Positions 26,154 to 34,982 of a stretch of 64,000 nt of DNA are shown piece after piece. The notes below the pieces were generated by a model, which was not told the origin of the DNA, searched no databases, and saw only the letters and a list, made by a program, of their open reading frames with translations. The position numbers and the translations under genes are program-made. Each line of letters starts with the position of its first letter. The first letter of the stretch is position 1. Source of the stretch: an uncultured Bacilli bacterium (GTDB lineage Bacteria > Bacillota_I > Bacilli_A > RFN20 > CAG-449); the NCBI GenBank assembly GCA_944332075.1, contig CALVJL010000002.1:62001-126000 (forward strand), read 5' to 3'.

Positions 26154-27781
26154 GCGATATAGAAACCCTACTTAAAAATCTGCTTGCATCGGCTTTAAAA
26201 ACATTAGGTGTTGAAATGTCAGCGGAAGATATCGTTATCGAACGTTCAAAAGAAAAAGCCCATGGTGATTTTGCTGCTAATGTAGCGATGCAGCAAGCTA
26301 GAACATTGCATCAAGCTCCGCGTACCATTGCGGAAAAAATCGTTACTTTAATTAATGATGAAGCAATTGATAAAATAGAAATTGCTGGACCGGGATTTAT
26401 TAATTTCTTTATTAAGCAAGAATCTCTAAATTCTTTAATTAAGGAAATTATTACTAAAGGTGATCATTTTGGTGATTCCACATTTGGTAATCATAAGAAA
26501 ATTAATGTTGAATTTGTTTCGGCTAATCCAACAGGTGATTTACATCTTGGACATGCTAGAAATGCGGCTATCGGCGATGCTATTTGCCGCCTTTATACGA
26601 AAACTGGTTTTGATGTAACTAGAGAATACTATGTTAATGATGCCGGAAATCAAATTAACAATTTAGCTAAATCAATTAAAGCGCGTTATCACCAATTACT
26701 TGATAATAAAGATTATCCTTTCCCTGAAGATGGATATCACGGAGAAGATATTTTTGATATCACCAAGCAAATTATTTCTGAAGTTGGCGATAAGTATCTC
26801 GATGATTCTGAGGAAGGTTTCAATTTCTTCAAGAAGAGAGGTACTGAGCTGGAATTAAAGAAACTTGAAAAAGATTTAGATATGTTCCGCGTTAAATTTG
26901 ACGTTTTTTCAAGTGAATTAAAGATTCGTCAAGACGGCGGAATTGAAAAAGTCTTGAAGCAATGCAAAAATTATATCTATGAACAAGACGGAGCAACTTT
27001 CTTAAGAACAACCACTTTCGGCGATGATAAAGACCGCGTCATTATTAAATCCGATGGCTCTTATACCTATTTATTGCCGGATATCGCTTATCACGTTAAT
27101 AAATTAGAACGCGGATTTGATTTGTTAGTTGATTGCTTAGGCGCTGATCACCACGGCTATATCGCAAGAATGAAAGCAGCTTTGCAGATGTTTAATTATC
27201 CTGCAGATATCTTAGAAATCGAATTAATTCAAATGGTTAGATTGTTTAAAGACGGAGCAGAATATAAAATGTCCAAACGTACGGGCAATGCAGTTTCGAT
27301 GAAAGAACTCTGCGAAGAGACAAGCATTGATGCTGTTAGATACTATTTCGTCGCTAGAGCAGCTTCGTCACATCTCGATTATGATATTGACTCAGCTAAA
27401 AAGATGGAAGCTTCTAATCCGGTTTATTATGCTCAATATGCGCATGCCCGTTTAAATGCTTTATTATCGCAAGGTAAAGATATCGCTCTTGATGAAGACG
27501 GAAAATTATTAAGCGATGAAAGAGAAAAGAAATTGCTTAAAATCCTCTCTGAATATCCGCGCGAGGTCCTTGCAGCGGCAGTCAACCGCGCACCTTATAA
27601 AATTACTACTTATATTCAAAAACTTGCGACGGCAATTAACGAATTCTATACATTCAACCGCGTTATCGACCGTAGCAATGTAGAATTATCCGCTTCGCGC
27701 TTAGGACTTTGCTCTGCCGCGAAGATTGTCTTAAAAAATGCTTTGGAATTAATCGGTGTTTCGTCACCTGATCATATGTAG
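26150..27781 (+). CDS. argS: Arginyl-tRNA synthetase
   Basis: 543 residues. The N-terminal Add-1 domain is followed by the class I signature NPTGDLHLGHARNAAIGD, and by KMSKRTGNAVSM (KMSKS). YYVNDAGNQINNLAKSI and AHARL...LALE-type anticodon-binding residues at the C terminus fit ArgRS. GGAGGAGG lies before the ATG, which overlaps the ywiB stop. The spacing to rpoE is 12 nt, so the genes form one operon. Confidence 0.95.
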   Translation: MSDIETLLKNLLASALKTLGVEMSAEDIVIERSKEKAHGDFAANVAMQQARTLHQAPRTIAEKIVTLINDEAIDKIEIAGPGFINFFIKQESLNSLIKEIITKGDHFGDSTFGNHKKINVEFVSANPTGDLHLGHARNAAIGDAICRLYTKTGFDVTREYYVNDAGNQINNLAKSIKARYHQLLDNKDYPFPEDGYHGEDIFDITKQIISEVGDKYLDDSEEGFNFFKKRGTELELKKLEKDLDMFRVKFDVFSSELKIRQDGGIEKVLKQCKNYIYEQDGATFLRTTTFGDDKDRVIIKSDGSYTYLLPDIAYHVNKLERGFDLLVDCLGADHHGYIARMKAALQMFNYPADILEIELIQMVRLFKDGAEYKMSKRTGNAVSMKELCEETSIDAVRYYFVARAASSHLDYDIDSAKKMEASNPVYYAQYAHARLNALLSQGKDIALDEDGKLLSDEREKKLLKILSEYPREVLAAAVNRAPYKITTYIQKLATAINEFYTFNRVIDRSNVELSASRLGLCSAAKIVLKNALELIGVSSPDHM

Positions 27782-27793
27782 GAGGTTAAGTAT

Positions 27794-28180
27794 ATGAGAA
27801 AATCAAATTTAGATGTAGCATTTGAAATCGTTTCAAAACGTGATTCAGCAATTAGCTTTAATGAACTTTGGGATGAAATTAAAAAGATTCAAGGTATTGA
27901 AGATGATGCTGAGGGAAATCACATTGCTAAATTTTATACCGCTTTATCTTTAGACGGACGTTTTATCACTATTGGTGATAATAAATGGGATTTAAGAACT
28001 CGTTATACCTTTGATAAAGTTCATATTGATATGAATGATGTTTATGTTGATGAAGATACCGATGAAGTTATCGAAGTCAGCGATGATGCTTCAGAAAAAG
28101 AACTCTTTGATGATAAAGACGAAGATGATGATGAAGACGTCGATGACGAAGAAGACGACGAAGACGAAGACGAAGAGTAA
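27794..28180 (+). CDS. rpoE: DNA-directed RNA polymerase delta subunit
   Basis: 128 residues. Delta binds RNA polymerase in Firmicutes, helps recycling and makes promoters sensitive to initiating NTPs. Residues 1-85 form the HARE-HTH-like folded domain (FEIVSKRDSAISFNELWDEI, KFYTALSLDGRFITIGDNKWDLR). The tail from about 95 is almost entirely Asp and Glu, as in the family. AGGAGG is perfectly placed. The stop TAA overlaps the next ATG by one base. Confidence 0.93.
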   Translation: MRKSNLDVAFEIVSKRDSAISFNELWDEIKKIQGIEDDAEGNHIAKFYTALSLDGRFITIGDNKWDLRTRYTFDKVHIDMNDVYVDEDTDEVIEVSDDASEKELFDDKDEDDDEDVDDEEDDEDEDEE

Positions 28181-29133
28181 TGATGTTCAATCCTTTAAAT
28201 ATTCAGTTGCTCAATAGAGTAAAGGCTTATCATTCAATTGTTATTTTCGGACATACGTCTCCAGACGGAGATTGCTTTAGCTGTCAAAGTTCATTAAAAC
28301 AATTTATCAAAGAAAATTTTCCTGATAAAGAAGTTTATGTAACGGGTTCAGGTTTTAGAAAAGCTCTTCCTTATTTTGGGGAAATGGATATCGTTAGCGA
28401 TGATATTATCTCTAATAGTCTAGGAATTGTTGTCGATGTTTCTGATTTAGAAAGAATTGAAGATCAAAGAGTTGTTAACTGCAAAGAAATTGTGAAATTT
28501 GATCATCATATAAATTCTGATCGTGAAGGTTTTGCTTCAGTTAATATCGCGGATATTTCGGCTGGATCATGCGCGGAAGTAATTGGAAAATTTATTCTTG
28601 ATAATGGCTATGAAATTTCTAAAGATGTCGGAGAACGCTTATATTTAGGCATTACTACTGATACGGGAAGATTTTTATATTTAAATAAAGATGCGGATTC
28701 TTTTATCGTTGCTGATAAAATATTAAAATCCGGAGCTGATTTAAAGAAGATTTATAACTTTCTTTATGAAAGTGATATTATCTCAGCTCGCGCGAAAGGA
28801 TACATTGGCTATAACTTTATGGTAAAAGAAGGTGTAGCGTATATTGTGCTTAATAAAGAAGTATTAAATAAATTAGGCATAGATTATAACTATGCTTCGA
28901 CGATGGTTAATGTTATGAGCAATCTTAAAGGCGTTGAATCTTGGGTTAGCTTTGCTGAAAACATCGATGGCGAAGTCAGAGTTGAATTAAGAAGTTCACA
29001 TCTCAACGTTCAAAAAGTAGCAGTCAAATTTGGCGGCGGCGGACATGAAAATGCTGCTGGTTGCAAATTAAAAGACATCAACAAATATATCGATGTTGTT
29101 GATTGCCTCATCGAGGAGATTAAAAATGTTTAG
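28180..29133 (+). CDS. nrnA: DHH-family nanoRNase/pAp phosphatase (NrnA-like)
   Basis: 317 residues. NrnA degrades 2-5 nt RNA oligomers and dephosphorylates pAp. The DHH domain has HTSPDGDCFSCQSSL, the DHH triad in VKFDHHINSD, and TTDTGRFLY; the DHHA1 domain has the substrate motif GGGGHENAAGCKL. The usual Gly-Ser after the first motif is CFSCQSS here, a minor variant. It sits between rpoE and a CysQ-like phosphatase, which would also remove pAp. Two ATG codons are adjacent (28180, 28183); either may be used. Confidence 0.87.
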   Translation: MMFNPLNIQLLNRVKAYHSIVIFGHTSPDGDCFSCQSSLKQFIKENFPDKEVYVTGSGFRKALPYFGEMDIVSDDIISNSLGIVVDVSDLERIEDQRVVNCKEIVKFDHHINSDREGFASVNIADISAGSCAEVIGKFILDNGYEISKDVGERLYLGITTDTGRFLYLNKDADSFIVADKILKSGADLKKIYNFLYESDIISARAKGYIGYNFMVKEGVAYIVLNKEVLNKLGIDYNYASTMVNVMSNLKGVESWVSFAENIDGEVRVELRSSHLNVQKVAVKFGGGGHENAAGCKLKDINKYIDVVDCLIEEIKNV

Positions 29134-29917
29134 AAATGAATTATTAGAAATGATTAAGGTCAGCAAAATGGCTAGGGAAGAAATTTTAAAAGTCTATCAT
29201 AGCGACTTTGCTGTTGAAATCAAAAGCGATGATTCACCAGTTACTCAAGCTGATAAAAATTCTGACAAATTAATTCGTGAATATCTTCACGAAAAATTTC
29301 CTTCCTATGCTTTTCTTACCGAAGAAAGTAATGATGATGTAAAACGCTTAACTAATGATTTAGTTTTTATCGTTGATCCATTAGATGGAACAGCGGATTT
29401 CTGCGCGAAAAACGATGAATTCACCATTAATATCGCTTTATCTTATCAACACCAAATCGTTGCCGCGGTAATTATGATTCCGGTTTCCGGCGATATATAT
29501 TATGCGGAAAAAGGTTTTGGAGCTTATCATTTATATCCAGATAATTCTTTGAAAAGAATCCATGTTGATAATAAAGATGATGATTTAGTCATGTATACTT
29601 CTAGATTTCATCCTTCTGAGCAAGAAAAACTCTTACCGCTTCTCGATAAAAGAATTAAAACAGTTGAAAAACGCGGATCATCTTTAAAAGGCTGTTTTAT
29701 TGCAGAAGGTAAAGGTGAAGTCCATTATCGTCTTAATGAAGGAACTAAAGAATGGGATATCGCTCCGATGGATTTACTTGTTAAAGAAGCTGGGGGAGTA
29801 TTTATCAAGCCAGATTTAACCTCTTATCAATATAACAAGGTTGATGTTTATAATCATAACGGATACATCATTGCTAATAAGATGAGCAATATCTATCCCG
29901 CTTATTTAAAAAAGTAA
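29126..29917 (+). CDS. cysQ: CysQ-like 3'(2'),5'-bisphosphate nucleotidase (inositol monophosphatase family)
   Basis: About 263 residues. The family's magnesium motifs are FLTEES, DPLDGTADF and WDIAPMDLLVKEAGG, and DDSPVTQADKNSD is typical of CysQ rather than SuhB. Likely substrate: pAp, the by-product of 4'-phosphopantetheine transfer to ACP and of sulfate activation. The frame starts at 29093, but ATG 29126 has GAGGAG in front and overlaps nrnA by 8 nt. The stop codon abuts the stop of the convergent MATE gene, and its terminator lies inside that gene. Confidence 0.87.
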   Translation: MFRNELLEMIKVSKMAREEILKVYHSDFAVEIKSDDSPVTQADKNSDKLIREYLHEKFPSYAFLTEESNDDVKRLTNDLVFIVDPLDGTADFCAKNDEFTINIALSYQHQIVAAVIMIPVSGDIYYAEKGFGAYHLYPDNSLKRIHVDNKDDDLVMYTSRFHPSEQEKLLPLLDKRIKTVEKRGSSLKGCFIAEGKGEVHYRLNEGTKEWDIAPMDLLVKEAGGVFIKPDLTSYQYNKVDVYNHNGYIIANKMSNIYPAYLKK

Positions 29918-31240
29918 TTAATTATTATCAGGAAGTTGTAGCTTCCTGATTTTTTTAATTTCTAATATCATAAAGCATATTGATAAAATAGCGGTAATAA
30001 TTTCTGATGAAGGGAAAGATGAGAATACTCCGTCGACATTGAAAAAATGCTCTAAGAGAAAAGCTAAGGGAATCAAAAGTATTAATCCCCGGCAAGCGGA
30101 AATAATTTGACCTTTTAAAGGATTAGATATCGCGGCAAAATAAACAGAAATTAGCATATTGATACCGACAAATGGTAAAGCGATAAAGTATTCTCTTAGA
30201 CCTTTTTCACCGACTTCTTGCAAGATTGGATTATTTTCGTGATTAAACATTGAGGTAATTAAGCCGTTTCCAAAGAAAATAAAAGCATATATAACTGTTG
30301 AAAGAACAATAATCGTTATTAATGCTGCTTTAAAATAATACATTCTTTCTTCGTTAGCTTCTTTGTCTTGGCATTTACTAATTAAAGGTTGCACACCTTG
30401 ACTGATGCCGGTAAAGACTGCTATGAAGACTAACGAAAGATTTGCAACAACCCCGTATGCAGCTATTCCAATGTCTCCAAGTGATTTTCCAATAAGGTAA
30501 TTAAATACAATAACAACAATGCCCGCGGATACTTCAGAAATTAATGATGGCAAACCGGATAAAATAATTTTTTTACATTCGAGAAAATCAACAAAATATT
30601 TACTAATTTTGAATCCGTTTTTCTTTTGAATAAAATGAATCATCATTATTGAAATAGAGATTATTGGTGATAAACCAGTCGCTAAAATAGCTCCGAATAT
30701 CCCCATTTTTAAAGGAAAGATAAAAATATAATCTAATAATACATTGCTTAGAGATCCAACAATTTGCCCTGCCATAGCTAGTGATGGAGCGTTATCATTT
30801 CTCATAAATCCAAGTAATAAATTATTTAATAAAAATGCTGGAGAAAAGAAAAACATGACGCTTAAATAAGTTGTACCAAGCTCTAAGACTTTTCCTTCGG
30901 CAGAGAAAAATTTTAAGATATCGGAAGCAAAAAAGCCGGAAATGATAAAGAAGATAGAAAAGAGTAAAGCTAAATATAGCGATGTCATAAAAACTTTATT
31001 AGCTTTGATATCATCGCCTTGACTTTTATGAATAATATAACGGGAACCTCCTCCAAAACCAATTAAAAGTCCTAATCCGTTTAAGAGATTAAATAATGGT
31101 AAAATGATATTTAAAGCGGTTAAACCATTGCTTCCCACGCCTAAGGATATAAAAAAAGTATCTGCTAAAATATAAGCTGACAAAAATATCATTCCGATGA
31201 CGCTTAAACTGACGTAGCGAGCGAATAGTTTGCTTTTCAT
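29918..31240 (-). CDS. MATE-family efflux transporter
   Basis: 440 residues, about 12 TM helices in two homologous halves, typical for multidrug and toxin extrusion pumps driven by Na+ or H+. Typical elements: ILADTFFISLGVGSNGLTALNIILPLF near the N terminus, and GIGIAAYGVVANLSLVFIAVFTGISQGVQPLIS opening the second half. Substrates cannot be told; the upstream ABC exporter pair suggests a drug-efflux neighbourhood. The frame continues to a TTG at 31255, but that codon is inside the Shine-Dalgarno region TTGGAGG, so ATG 31240 is the start. A promoter and a terminator-like hairpin lie in its leader. Confidence 0.88.
   Translation of the reverse strand: MKSKLFARYVSLSVIGMIFLSAYILADTFFISLGVGSNGLTALNIILPLFNLLNGLGLLIGFGGGSRYIIHKSQGDDIKANKVFMTSLYLALLFSIFFIISGFFASDILKFFSAEGKVLELGTTYLSVMFFFSPAFLLNNLLLGFMRNDNAPSLAMAGQIVGSLSNVLLDYIFIFPLKMGIFGAILATGLSPIISISIMMIHFIQKKNGFKISKYFVDFLECKKIILSGLPSLISEVSAGIVVIVFNYLIGKSLGDIGIAAYGVVANLSLVFIAVFTGISQGVQPLISKCQDKEANEERMYYFKAALITIIVLSTVIYAFIFFGNGLITSMFNHENNPILQEVGEKGLREYFIALPFVGINMLISVYFAAISNPLKGQIISACRGLILLIPLAFLLEHFFNVDGVFSSFPSSEIITAILSICFMILEIKKIRKLQLPDNN
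29927..29956 (+). terminator. Intrinsic terminator of the ywiB-cysQ operon, inside the MATE gene
   Basis: ATCAGGAAG, a 6-nt loop and CTTCCTGAT form a perfect 9-bp stem, followed by six T. It lies in the last codons of the convergent MATE gene. Confidence 0.88.
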
Positions 31241-31259
31241 GGTTTCCTCCAACAAAATA

Positions 31260-31298
31260 AAAACATTGAAGAGACCTTTATTTTGAGATTCTTCAATG
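31260..31298 (-). terminator. Terminator/attenuator hairpin in the MATE leader
   Basis: On the minus strand CATTGAAGA and TCTTCAATG pair (9 bp, 17-nt loop), followed by TTTTTATTTTG and, at once, GGAGG of the MATE gene. It may end the ABC transcript, control MATE by attenuation, or both. Confidence 0.7.
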
Positions 31299-31301
31299 CT
31301 C

Positions 31302-31316
31302 TTTCTTTAAGAAAGT
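31302..31316 (-). repeat. Inverted repeat in the MATE leader
   Basis: CTTTCTT and AAGAAAG separated by one base form a perfect inverted repeat upstream of the attenuator hairpin. It could be an operator or an alternative RNA stem. Confidence 0.5.
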
Positions 31317-31328
31317 ATGCCTAAAATG

Positions 31329-31357
31329 AGTGTAATTGAAATAAATATTTAAGTCAA
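31329..31357 (-). promoter_or_regulatory. Promoter of the MATE gene
   Basis: TTGACT (31352-31357), a 17-bp spacer and TACACT (31329-31334) on the minus strand. Start near 31322, giving a leader of about 80 nt. Confidence 0.6.
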
Positions 31358-31364
31358 GAGAGCT

Positions 31365-33182
31365 TTAGCTCAACTCTTTATTACCGGTGCAGAGTTGATA
31401 GTAATGACCTTTTAATTTTAATAATTCGTCGTGATTACCTCTTTCAATAATCTCTCCATTTTCTAAAACGATAATCGCATCAGCATTTCTGACGGTTGAA
31501 AGTCGGTGAGCGATAACGAAGACAGTTCGATTTTCCATCAATTTATCCATTCCCTTTTGAATTAGTTTTTCCGTATATGTATCAACAGAAGATGTAGCTT
31601 CATCAAGAATTAATACTTCTGGATTAGAAACAGCCGCGCGGGCGATAGCTAAAAGCTGTCTCTGACCTTGTGAGAGATTTTCTCCGTCTGAAGAAATAAC
31701 TGTATCATAGCCATTTGGCAATCTTTTAATAAAGGAATCAGCATTAGCTAATTTACAAGCCGCGATTACTTCTTCTCTTGTAGCGTCAAGTTTTCCGAAG
31801 CGGATATTTTCCATAATCGTTCCAGCAAAAAGGTGAGTATCTTGTAAGACCATACCTAAAGCTTGTCTTAAAGATTTTTTCTCAATATTCTTTATATTTA
31901 TTGAATCAAAGGTAATTTCACCTTCATCGACATCATAGAAGCGATTAATTAAATTGGTAATTGTCGTTTTACCGGCGCCGGTTGAACCGACAAAGGCGAT
32001 TTTTTGACCTGGTTTTGCATAAAGAGAAAGGTGCTTTAAAATCATCTTGTCTTTGTTGTAACCAAAAGAAACATCATTAAAACGGACGTCGCCGCAGACC
32101 TTAATTAATTTGTCTCCGTCTTTCCAATAGGAAATGCGTTTGCCGTTTTCTTCTTTTTCGACTAAAGTAAATGTCCCTTCATTGATTTCTGGTTTTTCTT
32201 CAGCTAATGCAAAGATTCTTTCAGCAGAGGCTAGAGCGTTAAGGATGATATTAGCTTGCTGGGTAAATCTATTGATAGGAATCGTTGTCTGTCGAGTAAA
32301 TACTAGATATGAAGCTAGAGACGGAATGGAAAAGCCTAAGAAAGAGTTCATCGCAGCTATGCCTCCGACTACTGCGACAATCGCGTAGTTAAAATATGAT
32401 AAAGACATGACCATCGGTACCATTGAGTTAGAAAATGATAATGCGTGATATGATGAATTAGATAAAGTTGTTGAAACATTTTTAAATTCTTTTAATGATT
32501 CTTGCTCGTGATTAAAGACTTTAATTACTTTCATTCCCTGAATAGCTTCTTCAGTGTATCCTGATAATTCTCCAAGCGTATTTTGCTGCATTTTAAAATA
32601 ATATTTAGATTTTTTACCAGATATCACTAAATAAACAGCCATTATCACATAGAAAACCATTACTAGTAACGATAAAAACCATGATAAAACAAAGATACAA
32701 ATTGTCGTACCGACTAATTGAACGAAATATTCTACTGTGCTAGCAAAGGAATTATTTAATGCCTCTGAGACGGTTTCCACATCGCTGGTGAAGACCGACA
32801 TAATATCTCCGTTTGAGGTATTATCAAAATATTTAACTGGTAATTTTTGCAAATTTTTAAAGACATCACGTCGCATTTCATAGACGACTTTTTGAGCTAG
32901 ATAAACCATTATTTGCGTATATCCTAAAGTAGCGACTGCACCTAAAATATAGCATAGTCCGACAACAATGCAGGTAGTGAGAAGACCATCGACATTAGCG
33001 TCTAAAGCGTATTGCACAACGATTTTTATTGAAAAAGTTCCTAAAAGATTAGCTAATGAAGAAATAACGACTAAAACGGCCACGATTAATAAAGTCCATC
33101 TGTGATGGCCGAGATAAGACATCAATTTTTTGAACGTCTGTTTTAAGTCCTTTGGACGTTTATATGTATAAACTTTAGCCAT
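31365..33182 (-). CDS. Heterodimeric ABC exporter subunit with intact ATP site (BmrD/LmrD-like)
   Basis: 605 residues: six-TM export domain at about 30-330, then an ATPase with Walker A GSTGAGKTT, signature LSQGQRQLLAIARA, Walker B VLILDEATSSVD and H-loop IAHRLSTVRNAD. The catalytic Glu and His are both present. The partner gene upstream lacks both, so the pair fits the asymmetric multidrug exporters of the LmrCD/BmrCD type. An insertion of about 20 residues before the ATPase (EEKPEINEGTFTLVEKEENG...) is usual for this subunit. It overlaps its partner by 8 nt. Confidence 0.9.
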   Translation of the reverse strand: MAKVYTYKRPKDLKQTFKKLMSYLGHHRWTLLIVAVLVVISSLANLLGTFSIKIVVQYALDANVDGLLTTCIVVGLCYILGAVATLGYTQIMVYLAQKVVYEMRRDVFKNLQKLPVKYFDNTSNGDIMSVFTSDVETVSEALNNSFASTVEYFVQLVGTTICIFVLSWFLSLLVMVFYVIMAVYLVISGKKSKYYFKMQQNTLGELSGYTEEAIQGMKVIKVFNHEQESLKEFKNVSTTLSNSSYHALSFSNSMVPMVMSLSYFNYAIVAVVGGIAAMNSFLGFSIPSLASYLVFTRQTTIPINRFTQQANIILNALASAERIFALAEEKPEINEGTFTLVEKEENGKRISYWKDGDKLIKVCGDVRFNDVSFGYNKDKMILKHLSLYAKPGQKIAFVGSTGAGKTTITNLINRFYDVDEGEITFDSINIKNIEKKSLRQALGMVLQDTHLFAGTIMENIRFGKLDATREEVIAACKLANADSFIKRLPNGYDTVISSDGENLSQGQRQLLAIARAAVSNPEVLILDEATSSVDTYTEKLIQKGMDKLMENRTVFVIAHRLSTVRNADAIIVLENGEIIERGNHDELLKLKGHYYQLCTGNKELS

Positions 33183-34905
33183 TTTCTTGCACCTTCATTT
33201 GACTCTTATAGAATTCTTTGAAAATCTCATTGTTTTCAAGTAATTTTTCTTTTGTATCAAATCCAGATATTTGTCCATCAGATAAAACCATCACGCGGTC
33301 AGCTAAAATTAAAGAATTTAATCTTTGAGTAATGATAATGGTTGTCATGTTATGCATTGAAGATAAATTTTGCATTAATCGCTTCTCGGTATTATTATCA
33401 AGCGCAGAAGTTGAATCGTCGAGAATTAAAATTTTTGGTTTCTTTAAAAGCGCTCTAGCGATACAGATTCTTTGTTTTTGCCCGCCGGAGACATTGCCCC
33501 CATTAACGCCTAATTCATAGTTTAATCCGCCTTGTAAACGCGGGAAAAATTCATCGACGCAGGCATCTTTCATCGCTTGAAAGAGTTCTTCGTCACTAGC
33601 CTGTTTGTTACCCCAAAGAAGATTATCTTTTAATGTTCCTGAGAAAAGATAGTTCTTTTGTAAGACAATAGCGATGTTTTCACGTAGATTTTCTAAAGAA
33701 TAATCCTTAATATTTTCTCCATCAATTGATATTTTTCCGTTAGTAATATCATATAAACGCAACATTAATTCTGCTAAAGTTGATTTACCAGATCCGGTTT
33801 CACCGATAATACCAATAATTTCACCGGATTTTATAGTAAATGAAATATTTTTTAAGACATAGTTATCAGCTGAGGAAGAGTATTTGAAATCGACATTTTC
33901 AAAAGTTATTTCTCCATCTTTAACCTTCTTTAAATCTTCTCCGTTAACAATAGTTGGTGTTTCTTTTAAAACTTCATCAACGCGGTATAAAGAAGCTAAA
34001 GAACGCGCGATTGAAATAAGAATATTAGAAAGCATCATTATCGAGTTAAAGGTTTGCATCGTATAGGAAAAGACGCCGGTTAAATCACCTTCTTGAATAA
34101 CGGAGTTAATCATTAAATTACCGCCCACCCACATGATTACTACAGTCGCTGTATAAATCATAAATTGAGATAATGGTGTCCCAATATTAATGATTCTAAA
34201 TGTTTTTTCAACTATAGAAGTATAACCGCGGTTTACTTCCTCAAATTTTTCTTCTTGATAGCCTTCCTTAACAAAAGCTTTGATAGTCTTTATGGAAATA
34301 AGTGTTTCTTGTAAAACTAAATTTAGATTATCTAAGCCTCTTTGCAGTTTAAGAAACCGCGGAGAAACTATCTTAAATAAAATGAGCATTATAGCCGCGA
34401 GAATCGGTGTCATTATGATGAAAACTAACGAAAGAGTCGGATTTATGATAAATGATAAAACGATACCGAGAATTAACATAATCGGTGAACGGGCTAATGG
34501 ACGTAAAACCGTCGTCAAAGTATTTTGCATCAATTGGGCATCGTTAATAACTCTAGTGACTAATGAAGAACTTTGAAAATGATCAAGATTGCTAAAAGAA
34601 AATGATTCAATTTTTTCAAAGAGAGCATTACGGATATTTTCTCCAAAAACCGCGGCAGCTTTCGCGGCAAATTTTGAATAGAGATAACCGGTTAATAAGG
34701 AGATTATCGCGCAGATAAAGATAATAATGCCGGTGAAATAAATATGATTCATATTCCCGGTTTTTACTCCGTCATCAATTAAAGATGACATTACAAACGG
34801 AATAAGTAGTTCAAAAGAAGTTTCAATTACAACTAAAATAAAAGCGATAATAATATATCTCTTCGGTTTGAATGCATATTTAAATACTCTTTTAATACTA
34901 TCCAT
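33175..34905 (-). CDS. Heterodimeric ABC exporter subunit with degenerate ATP site (BmrC/LmrC-like)
   Basis: 576 residues: six-TM export domain followed by an ATPase with Walker A GETGSGKST and signature VSGGQKQRICIARA. After Walker B (ILILDDSTSALD) the catalytic Glu is Asp, and the H-loop His is Gln (TQRLNSL). These two changes in one subunit are the hallmark of the degenerate site in TM287/288- and BmrCD-type exporters. No Shine-Dalgarno is visible; a TATAAT stands 9 nt before the ATG, suggesting a nearly leaderless mRNA. Likely substrates are hydrophobic drugs or lipids, but this cannot be read from sequence. Confidence 0.9.
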   Translation of the reverse strand: MDSIKRVFKYAFKPKRYIIIAFILVVIETSFELLIPFVMSSLIDDGVKTGNMNHIYFTGIIIFICAIISLLTGYLYSKFAAKAAAVFGENIRNALFEKIESFSFSNLDHFQSSSLVTRVINDAQLMQNTLTTVLRPLARSPIMLILGIVLSFIINPTLSLVFIIMTPILAAIMLILFKIVSPRFLKLQRGLDNLNLVLQETLISIKTIKAFVKEGYQEEKFEEVNRGYTSIVEKTFRIINIGTPLSQFMIYTATVVIMWVGGNLMINSVIQEGDLTGVFSYTMQTFNSIMMLSNILISIARSLASLYRVDEVLKETPTIVNGEDLKKVKDGEITFENVDFKYSSSADNYVLKNISFTIKSGEIIGIIGETGSGKSTLAELMLRLYDITNGKISIDGENIKDYSLENLRENIAIVLQKNYLFSGTLKDNLLWGNKQASDEELFQAMKDACVDEFFPRLQGGLNYELGVNGGNVSGGQKQRICIARALLKKPKILILDDSTSALDNNTEKRLMQNLSSMHNMTTIIITQRLNSLILADRVMVLSDGQISGFDTKEKLLENNEIFKEFYKSQMKVQENG

Positions 34906-34914
34906 GGCAAAAAA

Positions 34915-34920
34915 ATTATA
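34915..34920 (-). promoter_or_regulatory. -10 box of a predicted leaderless promoter for the ABC exporter operon
   Basis: GAGTATAATTTTTT on the minus strand, with TATAAT 9 nt before the ATG at 34905. The surrounding bases closely resemble those before the exonuclease gene at 2670. Confidence 0.5.
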
Positions 34921-34960
34921 CTCTTTTTATTTTTTTAGGCTATATTTTATATTACAAAAA

Positions 34961-34982
34961 TAAAAAATCAGGCAAGCCTGAT
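34961..34982 (-). terminator. Intrinsic terminator after nfu
   Basis: ATCAGGC and GCCTGAT with a 2-nt loop (7-bp stem), then TTTTTT on the minus strand. It overlaps the nfu stop codon. Confidence 0.85.

Noticed and set aside
28035-28217. 60-codon Met/Lys-rich frame inside rpoE
   Set aside because: It is the +1 reading of the Asp/Glu tail of the delta subunit, a low-complexity shadow.
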